Source: Gammaproteobacteria bacterium (lineage in GTDB: Bacteria > Pseudomonadota > Gammaproteobacteria > Pseudomonadales > Azotimanducaceae). Taken from it: DNA of 51,888 nt. Position numbers and translations under genes: made by a program. Each line of letters starts with the position of its first letter. The stretch's first letter is position 1. The stretch is from positions 1 to 51,888 of the forward strand of contig JAPOVY010000069.1 of the NCBI GenBank assembly GCA_026707905.1, in the 5' to 3' direction. Below, piece after piece: positions 17,574 to 24,933 of this stretch. The notes beneath the pieces were generated by a model. The model did not search any database. It saw only the letters and a program-made list of their open reading frames with translations, and was not told where the DNA came from.

Positions 17574-17981
17574 ATGACCAACATGTCGCTTGCCAACTCA
17601 GAACGGATCGCGACAGAGAACTTCGCAGCTGAACTTGGTATCGAGCTAGTCGAATCGGAACATGATCGTGTGAAAGTAAAGCTGCCCTACGACTCCAAGC
17701 TCGGAATCAGCAGAATACACGGCGGCGCGATTAGCGCTCTGATCGACGTCGCCGCAACGGCTGCTTTCTGGGCAACGCCACTGGTAAATCCAAAGTCTAT
17801 GGGCGCTACTGTTGGCATAACAGTTAATTTCCTGAAACTCGCTGTTCGAACCGATCTATGGGCTGAAGCCTTCGTGCGTCGTCGTGGTGGCACACTATGT
17901 ACTGCGAACGTATCAGTGACCGACAGCCAAACAAACGAAGTAGCCATCGCGGTCGTGACCTACAAATTAACGCACGACTAG
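17574..17981 (+). CDS. PaaI-type hotdog thioesterase
   Basis: The ATG at 17574 (a second at 17583; TTG at 17559) gives about 135 residues, the usual length of PaaI/YdiI-like thioesterases. The central hotdog helix motif RIHGGAISALIDVAATAAFW is clear, followed by strands including VGITVNFLKLAV and the C-terminal VTYKL. Such cytoplasmic enzymes hydrolyse aromatic or medium-chain acyl-CoA esters. The gene sits just upstream of the second zinc receptor gene, whose Zur box begins 30 bp after this stop, but has its own divergent upstream region with a strong hairpin. No functional tie to zinc is apparent. Confidence 0.88.
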   Translation: MTNMSLANSERIATENFAAELGIELVESEHDRVKVKLPYDSKLGISRIHGGAISALIDVAATAAFWATPLVNPKSMGATVGITVNFLKLAVRTDLWAEAFVRRRGGTLCTANVSVTDSQTNEVAIAVVTYKLTHD

Positions 17982-18010
17982 CTAGAACGACTCAGTGTTG
18001 AATCAGATTT

Positions 18011-18027
18011 ATGTTATAATATAACGT
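18011..18027 (+). promoter_or_regulatory. Zur box overlapping the -10 of the second ZnuD-like receptor gene
   Basis: ATGTTATAATATAACGT contains the perfect 13-bp palindrome GTTATAATATAAC (18013-18025), matching the GTTATA-N-TATAAC core known for gammaproteobacterial Zur. It includes a consensus -10 TATAAT (18015-18020), so zinc-loaded Zur bound here would block RNA polymerase. The receptor ATG is 26 bp downstream, implying a very short leader. No good -35 is visible. Confidence 0.75.
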
Positions 18028-18051
18028 TACATATTGTTTCGGGTATCCAAC

Positions 18052-20244
18052 ATGCAAACAGTTGGTCGGGATTTCCTCAGCTACTTTAGCGTAGCAACGC
18101 TGTTAGTTGCTTCATCTATTGTTGCGGACGAAGGAGAAGACGCTCGCAACGCTGACGAGTCAGACGAGCTGGAAGAACTCGTCGTAAGAGCACATCCGTT
18201 GTCACACGATGGGATATCACAGAGCATAGACGTACTGATGGGCGACGAACTCGCGAGAGCAGTGGAATCGTCAATCGGTGAAACCCTCGAGGCGTTACCC
18301 GGAGTTCGCAGTGCTTCATTCGGACCGTCGGTCGGCAGACCCGTCATCCACGGTTTAGGGGGTGTTCGGGTCAAGACGATGGTTGATCGCACGAGCACGA
18401 TGGATTTGAGCAAGCTCGGCGCCGACCACCTTGTTGCTGTAAATCCTCACATGGCGAACCTGATCGAGGTGATCAAAGGACCTAGCGCGATGGTCCACGG
18501 GAGTGAGACAATCGGCGGTATCGTGAACGTGGACACAGGGCGAGTGCCGAAGTCGGTTCCGTCCGACGGTTGGGATGGTCGCTTGGACGCCAGTATGTCC
18601 GATAACTCAGCGCGACAAGCGCTCGCCGGTCGCATCGATTTCAGCGCAGACAACCTCATTCTCCATGCCGACTTCGATGCACGTCAGACAGATGATTACG
18701 ACATTCCCGGATGCGCGGAATCATCGTATCTTCACGAAGCGGAAGAGGAAGACCACCACCACGACGAGGACGAACACCACGACGAAGAGGAACACGAAGA
18801 AGAGCACGAGGAAATATGCGGCACCCTACTTAATAGTTACACCGATGTTTTGTCTGGATCGTTTGGTGGCAGTTACGTCGATGACCTTGGTTATGTCGGT
18901 ATTTCCTATTCATCCAACGTCGGTGAATATGCGATTCCAGTTCCTCATACCCATGGCGCTGAAGAACACCACGATGAAGACGAACATCACGACGAAGACG
19001 AACATCATGATGAAGACGAAGCTGAACACGAACATGAGGATGAACATGACGAACATGAAGGACCGCCAACTTCCCTTCTTGATTTTGAGCAGCAACGTCT
19101 TGACTTCGATTTCCGTCGCCAGAACGTCGGCGACTCGATCGAGCAGCTGCAGGTCCGCTTCGGAATAAGTGAATATCAACACGATGAACTTGAAGAGCCT
19201 GGCGGTCACGCCGAAACAAGCTTTTTCAATGATGAATACGAACTCAGAGTTGACGCGACTCTCAATCGTGCGCATACGTCAGTCGTAGGTGTCCACCTAT
19301 CTGGTCGGGACTACGAAGTAATTACCGAGGAAGATCCAGTCCTACCAGTGAAAGAGTCGCGCCTTGGTGTTTCATGGTTACATGAACGCCCATTAGGACC
19401 CACGACGTTAGAAGTCGGAACCCGTATAGAAGCGAAAAAAGTGGATTCCGATGACTTCGGGGGACGCAACTTTTCTGACTATGCACTCTCACTCGGCCTA
19501 CTGTCGGATCAATCACGCGATTGGGCATTCAAAGTTGAATTGAGCCAATCAAGTCGAGCACCAGCGCTAGAAGAACTTGCCAGCCGCGGTTTCCACCTTG
19601 CAACCAATGCTGTGGAAATTGGTAATCCAGATCTCGGCAGCGAATCGCAAACTGGATTTACCGTCAATGCCGTACGACAAACCGGCAATCTCGAACTCGA
19701 CCTAACGGCATATCACCGTCGCTTTACAGACTTTATCTATATTGCGAATTCAGGTGAGTTTGATCACGGTGCTCCTGTTTTTACTTACCTACACCGTGAT
19801 GCGACATTCACCGGTTTCGACGGAACAGCGCTTTACCATCATTCACTTGATGGCGCTGGGGAGCTTGATCTAAGACTAAGTTACGACGCACTTGCGATTA
19901 CGGTAGGTAGAAGTTCCGAAACGAGATTACCTCAAATCCCGTCAGAACGTTTAACTGTCGGGGTGGATCTATACCAGAATGCGTTGTTCGCGAGTCTTGA
20001 AATGTCCCACAACGCTGCCGTATCAAACACAGCGATGTTTGAACTTCCGACTGACTCGTGGTATGACCTTTCGACGCGCATCGAGTATACCTTTGCAGGA
20101 CTCGGTGACTCAGCAGACGTGACCATATATCTGAAAGGCAAAAACCTTACAGACGAAGAACAACGTAGTCATGTGTCAATCATCAAAGACTGCGTACCTT
20201 TACCAGGTCGAATGCTTGAGGTCGGTTTTAGACTCAGCATCTAG
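18052..20244 (+). CDS. znuD: TonB-dependent outer-membrane receptor, ZnuD-like (zinc uptake), copy 2
   Basis: The ATG at 18052 begins a signal peptide (to about residue 25); a TTG at 18034 is an unlikely alternative. The 730-residue protein parallels the receptor at 14312: probable TonB box EELVVRAHPL, GRPVIHGLGGVRV, IEVIKGPSAMVHGSETIGG, two His/acidic loops (about residues 228-254 and 299-336), and a barrel ending in GRMLEVGFRLSI. Unlike copy 1, two cysteines (Cys221 in IPGCAES and Cys256 in EEICGTL) bracket the first loop and could form a disulfide. The Zur box immediately upstream strongly supports zinc-repressed expression. Divergence between the copies is high outside the motifs, so the duplication is old or one copy was acquired. 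Confidence 0.88.
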   Translation: MQTVGRDFLSYFSVATLLVASSIVADEGEDARNADESDELEELVVRAHPLSHDGISQSIDVLMGDELARAVESSIGETLEALPGVRSASFGPSVGRPVIHGLGGVRVKTMVDRTSTMDLSKLGADHLVAVNPHMANLIEVIKGPSAMVHGSETIGGIVNVDTGRVPKSVPSDGWDGRLDASMSDNSARQALAGRIDFSADNLILHADFDARQTDDYDIPGCAESSYLHEAEEEDHHHDEDEHHDEEEHEEEHEEICGTLLNSYTDVLSGSFGGSYVDDLGYVGISYSSNVGEYAIPVPHTHGAEEHHDEDEHHDEDEHHDEDEAEHEHEDEHDEHEGPPTSLLDFEQQRLDFDFRRQNVGDSIEQLQVRFGISEYQHDELEEPGGHAETSFFNDEYELRVDATLNRAHTSVVGVHLSGRDYEVITEEDPVLPVKESRLGVSWLHERPLGPTTLEVGTRIEAKKVDSDDFGGRNFSDYALSLGLLSDQSRDWAFKVELSQSSRAPALEELASRGFHLATNAVEIGNPDLGSESQTGFTVNAVRQTGNLELDLTAYHRRFTDFIYIANSGEFDHGAPVFTYLHRDATFTGFDGTALYHHSLDGAGELDLRLSYDALAITVGRSSETRLPQIPSERLTVGVDLYQNALFASLEMSHNAAVSNTAMFELPTDSWYDLSTRIEYTFAGLGDSADVTIYLKGKNLTDEEQRSHVSIIKDCVPLPGRMLEVGFRLSI
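18967..19020 (+). repeat. Three tandem 18-bp units encoding HHDEDE
   Basis: Units at 18967-18984, 18985-19002 and 19003-19020 encode identical hexapeptides but use different synonymous codons, so the repeat is kept at protein level while the DNA has drifted. It forms the second metal-binding loop of the receptor. Confidence 0.85.
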
Positions 20245-20276
20245 TCACCAAAAGATCTGACGCTACTGCATTGAGT

Positions 20277-20308
20277 AAGCTACTGCGGATTTCGCACCGC
20301 AGTAGCTT
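20277..20308 (+). terminator. Strong hairpin after receptor copy 2, abutting the next start codon
   Basis: AAGCTACTGCGG (20277-20288) and CCGCAGTAGCTT (20297-20308) form a perfect 12-bp stem with an 8-nt loop. The next ATG is only five bases beyond. GCTACTGC also occurs at 20262-20269, so an alternative pairing with the same 3' arm is possible. Termination of the receptor transcript is likely; control of the following gene is possible. Confidence 0.7.
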
Positions 20309-20313
20309 CCCTT

Positions 20314-21306
20314 ATGTCTACCGTTTCACAAGAAGTTCATCTCGTAGCACGTCCTGACGGTCTTCCTACGTCTGAACAGTTCCAATTGGTCGAATCTGAA
20401 GTATCGGACCCTGCATCTGGTGAAGTTCTGGTCCAAAATCGCTGGATGTCCGTCGATCCAGCCATGCGACCTCGATTATCCAATGGACAACAACCCATCA
20501 ATCAGGTCATATCTGGCGGCGCGTTAGGATCTGTCGTCGCGTCGCGCAATGAACGATTTAAGGAAGGTGATATCGTTCAACACGGTTCAGGTTGGCGCGA
20601 ATACCACCTTTCCGACGGTTCGGATCTCGACCACTTGGATGCCGCAGGATTTCCTGAAACACTATCTATGCATGTACTCGGTACGACCGGATTTACGGCT
20701 TGGGGCGGGATGCTGATCACGGGAAAACTTCAGGATGGCGAAAACGTCTTCGTATCCGCAGCTGCGGGAGCGGTTGGTTCAGTCGCGGTTCAGATCGCCA
20801 AGTTGAAAGGATGCTATACCATTGGATCAGCAGGATCTGAATCAAAATGTAATTGGTTACGAGACACGCTAGGTGTCGATGTCGCGATTAACTATCGAGA
20901 AGGTGTTTTACGGAAAAACCTGAAGGCAGCGGCGCCTAACGGACTGGACGTCTATTTTGATAACGTTGGCGGGGAACATCTCGACGCAGCACTACCAAGG
21001 ATGAACGTTTTCGGTCGGATACCTATCTGCGGAATGATCTCAGCCTACAACAACTTCGGAGCGATTTCTACGGGTGTCACCACGCTTGCGAATATGGTGT
21101 ATCAGCGGATTACGATGCAAGGCTTTGTCGTTTGGGACTTCAATGATCGAAAGGACGAGTTTCTCGACGACATGCGTGGCTGGCTCAAGAATGGAAGAAT
21201 GCACTACGAAGAAACCGTCTTCAACGGAATCGAATCTGCCTCAGAGGCGTTAATCGGTTTATTTACCGGTCAGAACACCGGCAAAATGCTAGTGAAACTC
21301 GCGTAA
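20314..21306 (+). CDS. NADP-dependent oxidoreductase, zinc-independent MDR family (CurA/PTGR-like)
   Basis: The 330-residue protein matches medium-chain reductases of the leukotriene B4 12-hydroxydehydrogenase/CurA type. It shows VQNRWMSVDPAMRPRL near residue 40, the nucleotide-binding VSAAAGAVGSVAVQIAKLKG near 147-166 and GLDVYFDNVGGEHLDAAL near 210-227. No zinc-ligand cysteines are present. Such enzymes reduce the double bond of enones, using NADPH, in the cytoplasm. The family start fits the ATG at 20314, yet no ribosome site can exist there because a 12-bp hairpin ends five bases upstream; a leaderless message is possible. It converges with metY. Confidence 0.9.
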   Translation: MSTVSQEVHLVARPDGLPTSEQFQLVESEVSDPASGEVLVQNRWMSVDPAMRPRLSNGQQPINQVISGGALGSVVASRNERFKEGDIVQHGSGWREYHLSDGSDLDHLDAAGFPETLSMHVLGTTGFTAWGGMLITGKLQDGENVFVSAAAGAVGSVAVQIAKLKGCYTIGSAGSESKCNWLRDTLGVDVAINYREGVLRKNLKAAAPNGLDVYFDNVGGEHLDAALPRMNVFGRIPICGMISAYNNFGAISTGVTTLANMVYQRITMQGFVVWDFNDRKDEFLDDMRGWLKNGRMHYEETVFNGIESASEALIGLFTGQNTGKMLVKLA

Positions 21307-21331
21307 CGCAGACGCGAGCTTTCGACGAATC

Positions 21332-21356
21332 CCGCCGAGACTCGTAGCCTCGGCGG
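21332..21356. terminator. Bidirectional hairpin between convergent genes
   Basis: CCGCCGAG (21332-21339) pairs perfectly with CTCGGCGG (21349-21356) around a 9-nt loop, between the oxidoreductase stop (21306) and the metY stop (21367). Its position suits a shared terminator; T tracts are short. Confidence 0.6.
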
Positions 21357-21366
21357 TACGCTTTGA

Positions 21367-22638
21367 CTAAACGGCAGCTAACGCCTGGTCAATGTCCTCA
21401 AGAATATCTTCGATGTGCTCGATGCCGATCGAGAGGCGAATCATCTCTGGTAATACGCCGACACTCCGTTGCTCGTCTTCCGTGAGTTGCCGATGAGTGG
21501 TCGATGCCGGGTGGCACGCCAGTGATTTGGCGTCACCGATGTTTACCAGTCGCTTAAACATTTTCAAAGCGTCGTAAAACTTCACACCTGCATCAAAACC
21601 ACCATTTACGCCGAACGTGAGAATGCCTGAAGCTCGACCGTTCATGTAGCGTTGCGCAAGATCGTAGTAACGGTCGCCTTCTAAACCAGCGTAGCTCACC
21701 CATTCGACTTTCGGATGATCCTGCAGATGTTTCGCGACGGCGATCGCGTTATCGCAGTGCTTCTCCATCCTCAGAGTTAGGGTTTCGATTCCCTGCATTA
21801 ATAAGAAAGCGTTGAACGGTGAAATGGCTGATCCCGTATTCCGAAGAGGTACCGTCCTAGCGCGCCCGATGTAGGCGGCTGGTCCAAGAGCGTCGGTGTA
21901 AACAACGCCGTGGTAGCTCGGTTCGGGTGTCGTGAACATTGGATACCTGTCGGAATTTGCGACCCAGTCAAACTGACCGCCATCCGTGATCACGCCGCCA
22001 AGGGAATTCCCGTGTCCGCCCATGTACTTCGTTAAAGAATGTACAACGATATCGAACCCGTAGTCGATTGGTTTTAACAATACTGGCGTGGCAACCGTGT
22101 TGTCGACAATCGTTGCGATACCGTGAGATTGCGCCATGTCCGCTAGTGACTTCAGATCAACGATGTTGCCAGCAGGATTTCCAATGCTCTCGCAAAAAAT
22201 CGCCTTTGTGCGATCGTCGACGAGCTTCTCAAGATCTTCTGCATTGTCGCCGTCTGCGAATCGGACTTCGATCCCTTGCTTCGGCAGCATATGAGCAAAT
22301 AGGGTATAGGTGCCACCGTAGAGCTGCGGCACTGAAACGATGTTGTCACCTACTTCTGCTAGATTCAGGATGGAATAGTTAACGGCCGCCGAACCCGCAG
22401 ACAGCACCAGTGAACCCACACCTTTTTCCAGCGCAGTCACCCGTTCCTCTAACACAGCCTGGGTCGGGTTCATGATGCGTGTATAGATATTGCCAGGAAC
22501 GGCTAAGTTGAAGAGATCTGCGCCATGTTGTGCGTCGTCAAACTCATATGCTACCGTTTGATATATAGGCACTGCGACCGCGTGCGTTGTAGGTTCCGAC
22601 TCGTAGCCACCGTGAATCGCAATCGTTTCGTCTTTCAA
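21367..22638 (-). CDS. metY: O-acetylhomoserine aminocarboxypropyltransferase (sulfhydrylase)
   Basis: The start chosen is a TTG (22638) with AGGAG eight bases upstream; the product then begins (M)KDETIAIHGGYESEPTT, like other MetY enzymes, and has 423 residues. Upstream in-frame codons (to 22674) are poor. Landmarks are VPIYQTVAYEFDDAQHGADL near residue 25, YTRIMNPTQAVLEERV, and the PLP lysine in VVHSLTKYMGGHGN. It converts O-acetylhomoserine and sulfide to homocysteine in methionine synthesis. It is the downstream neighbour (71 bp) of the PhyH-HEAT, sulfatase and AHSA1-like genes, so some read-through from that operon is possible. Confidence 0.93.
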   Translation of the reverse strand: MKDETIAIHGGYESEPTTHAVAVPIYQTVAYEFDDAQHGADLFNLAVPGNIYTRIMNPTQAVLEERVTALEKGVGSLVLSAGSAAVNYSILNLAEVGDNIVSVPQLYGGTYTLFAHMLPKQGIEVRFADGDNAEDLEKLVDDRTKAIFCESIGNPAGNIVDLKSLADMAQSHGIATIVDNTVATPVLLKPIDYGFDIVVHSLTKYMGGHGNSLGGVITDGGQFDWVANSDRYPMFTTPEPSYHGVVYTDALGPAAYIGRARTVPLRNTGSAISPFNAFLLMQGIETLTLRMEKHCDNAIAVAKHLQDHPKVEWVSYAGLEGDRYYDLAQRYMNGRASGILTFGVNGGFDAGVKFYDALKMFKRLVNIGDAKSLACHPASTTHRQLTEDEQRSVGVLPEMIRLSIGIEHIEDILEDIDQALAAV

Positions 22639-22709
22639 GAAAAGCGCTCCTATTAAAAACAAACGCTTTGACACAGGGTCAAAGCGGCGGGAATGATAGA
22701 AAACGACCT

Positions 22710-23390
22710 TTAGTAAGGTCGGTGATAGTCTTCGATTAAGATCTTGTAAAGTCGAGTGAGCGCCTCATAATCCCACGCTTGATTTACGCCAGAAAACTCA
22801 CTTCGCAGATCGTCAACGCCACAATGCCAGCCTGACAACACACCTTGCCAGTGCGTACCTTCACCACCTGGTTGCTCCTCCGCGAGAGAATCGGTCCCTG
22901 TACGTGCGTCATCCGGCACAATCAAGTCGGGTGCCATGTAATCGCGAAGTTTGAACATCGTCTCACCATCGATCGAATCGAGACTAAACCAAGTCCAACC
23001 ACCCGCAACCGCATCAAACCGAAGTTCGCGACCTTCTTCGAAAACGCCAATCTTGCCGTGCCAACCTTCGGGCGCGAAGTTGAAAGGCGCCCCAGCTCGT
23101 GACTCAAATTCCGCAGGGAACATCCATGCCGACAGTTTCTTAGAGTCAGCTAGGAATTCCCATGCGGTCCGCATGTCCGTCGGTAATACACGTGTAATCT
23201 GTGCAGTACGCTTATCCAACAAGATCACTGACTCGTGCAGAAACGTAAGGAGCGCAGACCAGTCTTCGAATGCGAACGTATTAGCGAACGCGTCCAGATT
23301 CACTGCCGATGAGCAGGTCATGTTCCGTCCTGCGGCGGCTTCTAGGCACGCGATTGATCCTTCGATGGACTCAAGTGCACGGTCAGGCAT
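22710..23390 (-). CDS. SRPBCC/AHSA1-domain protein
   Basis: A 226-residue protein. After about 70 residues of unclear origin, which include a PhyH-operon-like start MPDRALESIEGS, an AHSA1-like domain begins: ITRVLPTDMRTAWEFLADSKKLSAWM, then GKIGVFEEGRELRFD and HWQGVLSGWHCGVDDL. AHSA1/SRPBCC proteins have a helix-grip pocket for hydrophobic ligands or act as co-chaperones; the bacterial versions are mostly uncharacterised. The start overlaps the end of the sulfatase gene by 8 bp, so the two are co-translated. A role in handling a lipophilic substrate of the sulfatase/PhyH pair is speculative. Confidence 0.75.
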   Translation of the reverse strand: MPDRALESIEGSIACLEAAAGRNMTCSSAVNLDAFANTFAFEDWSALLTFLHESVILLDKRTAQITRVLPTDMRTAWEFLADSKKLSAWMFPAEFESRAGAPFNFAPEGWHGKIGVFEEGRELRFDAVAGGWTWFSLDSIDGETMFKLRDYMAPDLIVPDDARTGTDSLAEEQPGGEGTHWQGVLSGWHCGVDDLRSEFSGVNQAWDYEALTRLYKILIEDYHRPY

Positions 23391-24897
23391 GGGCGAAATT
23401 GCGCTTATCCGTAAGCATTGGCACGATGTCGCACGTCTTCATATACCACTCCAGCATTCGTTCGCGATGTTGAAGGATTTCGTCCGCGTACGAGGAGTTA
23501 GTAATCTGGTTTACAGTCTCTCCGGGATCATTCGTCAAGTCGTAAAACTCATCAAGTTCGTACGCTCGTCGCACATATTTGAAGTTCGGTGTACGACACA
23601 TGGTTGCCTTCGTGTGCTTCAGTTGCTTAGATTCTTCTACCTGCAGTGTCACGCGCGGTGAATACAGACCGAGGGGAGTGTTAGATGCCAAACTTTCTCG
23701 TTCGCTCGCTTGGACCTCTCCTTGTAATCGACCGCCCTCTGTGAATACAGCTTCTCGGTGAGAGTCCTTCATGCCCTTTAAAAGTGGGAGGAGAGATTCG
23801 CCGAAGTGCCAATACCCGCAGTCGATCCCGGCCAGCTCGTAAACAGTCGCCGGAAAATCCACCAGTTCAACTAACTGATCGTAAATCCCAGCCTGAATCC
23901 CAAGATCACTGGGAGGCTTAAAGATGAATGGAACTCGCGACAGACAATCTTGGAAGGTGTTCTGGGTTTTCTCGACCAACCCGTAGTCGCCTGTAAAGTC
24001 GCCATGATCGGAAAACAGGAACAGCGCGGAACGTTCGTAGCGTTCATTCGCTTTCAATGCGTCAGTTAACAAACCTAACTGATGATCGACACGTGAACAC
24101 ATCCCATAGTACGTCGCCCGAAGTTCACGCCACCGGTCCTCCGTCCACTCCGTTAAGCGCTGACCATCCCTTATTCCTCGTAAAAGCGATGGCTTGTCAT
24201 TCCAATTTGTATATTCGAATCTAGGTGGAATAACGTCTCGATCCGTGATCGAATACCAAGGTTCCTCCACGCAGTATGGAGGATGCGGATAGCCGATTGG
24301 TAAGAAAAGGCACAATGGTTGATCGCCATCGTAGCTCGATAGGAAATCAATCGCGCCATATACCATCGCCCAGTCGCCATCAAAGTACATTCCGCCGTCG
24401 GACCGACTCAACCTTCCTTTGAAAAAGCTGTAGTAGTTATCACCGACTGGATCACCTCGCCACTCTAGATTCCCGCCATGATTTCCTTCTGATGGTTTGA
24501 CGCCCCAGCGTTCGTAGTCATCGTGAGTGGGTTGAAATTTGACGTCGCAGTGGTCGGCGTAGCCGAGTTGCCCCGGCACCATATCGTTCTTGCCACCCCA
24601 CCAAACGAAATAACCGTGCTCACGCAAGACCTTAAGTAGATTTGGTTCGTCGAAATTCGGATTAAGCATGTGATGCATCGTTCGATGTCCTCGAACGTGC
24701 GGATACCAACCTGTCATGAATGAACATCGGCTGGGCGTGCAAACAGTCGCTTGAGCAAACGCATGACGGAAGGACACCGCATCGCTCGCAACAAGCTCAT
24801 CAAGCACAGGTGTATTTACGGCTGGATGACCAAGATGCCCAACGGCATCACCGCGCCACTGATCGGGATTGAATATGACGATATCGGGGCGTGTCAC
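23383..24897 (-). CDS. Sulfatase, formylglycine-dependent (type I)
   Basis: The 504-residue protein begins at a GTG with GGGAG upstream. IVIFNPDQWRGDAVG supplies N-terminal metal-binding residues; the signature VCTPSRCSFMTGWYP carries Cys53, the residue converted to formylglycine in C-x-P-S-R sulfatases. FLFSDHGDFTGDYGLVEKTQ near residue 295 completes the calcium site. There is no evident signal peptide, so it may act in the cytoplasm on an imported sulfate ester. It sits between PhyH-HEAT (36 bp upstream) and the AHSA1-like gene (8-bp overlap), which suggests a three-gene pathway for a sulfated organic compound. A sulfatase-maturing enzyme is not in the window. Confidence 0.93.
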   Translation of the reverse strand: MTRPDIVIFNPDQWRGDAVGHLGHPAVNTPVLDELVASDAVSFRHAFAQATVCTPSRCSFMTGWYPHVRGHRTMHHMLNPNFDEPNLLKVLREHGYFVWWGGKNDMVPGQLGYADHCDVKFQPTHDDYERWGVKPSEGNHGGNLEWRGDPVGDNYYSFFKGRLSRSDGGMYFDGDWAMVYGAIDFLSSYDGDQPLCLFLPIGYPHPPYCVEEPWYSITDRDVIPPRFEYTNWNDKPSLLRGIRDGQRLTEWTEDRWRELRATYYGMCSRVDHQLGLLTDALKANERYERSALFLFSDHGDFTGDYGLVEKTQNTFQDCLSRVPFIFKPPSDLGIQAGIYDQLVELVDFPATVYELAGIDCGYWHFGESLLPLLKGMKDSHREAVFTEGGRLQGEVQASERESLASNTPLGLYSPRVTLQVEESKQLKHTKATMCRTPNFKYVRRAYELDEFYDLTNDPGETVNQITNSSYADEILQHRERMLEWYMKTCDIVPMLTDKRNFAHA

Positions 24898-24933
24898 GAA
24901 AACGAACTCCCTCTTTTGAAAGTCTCTACACCT

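Noticed and set aside
15000-19040. CRISPR array or satellite DNA suggested by tandem repeats
   Set aside because: The repeats are in frame within receptor genes, lack spacers and encode metal-binding loops.
18575-19168. 197-codon open frame on the plus strand inside receptor copy 2, rich in Thr/Lys/Asn
   Set aside because: It is an out-of-frame shadow created by the His/Asp/Glu codon repeats of the receptor, with no ribosome site or domain.
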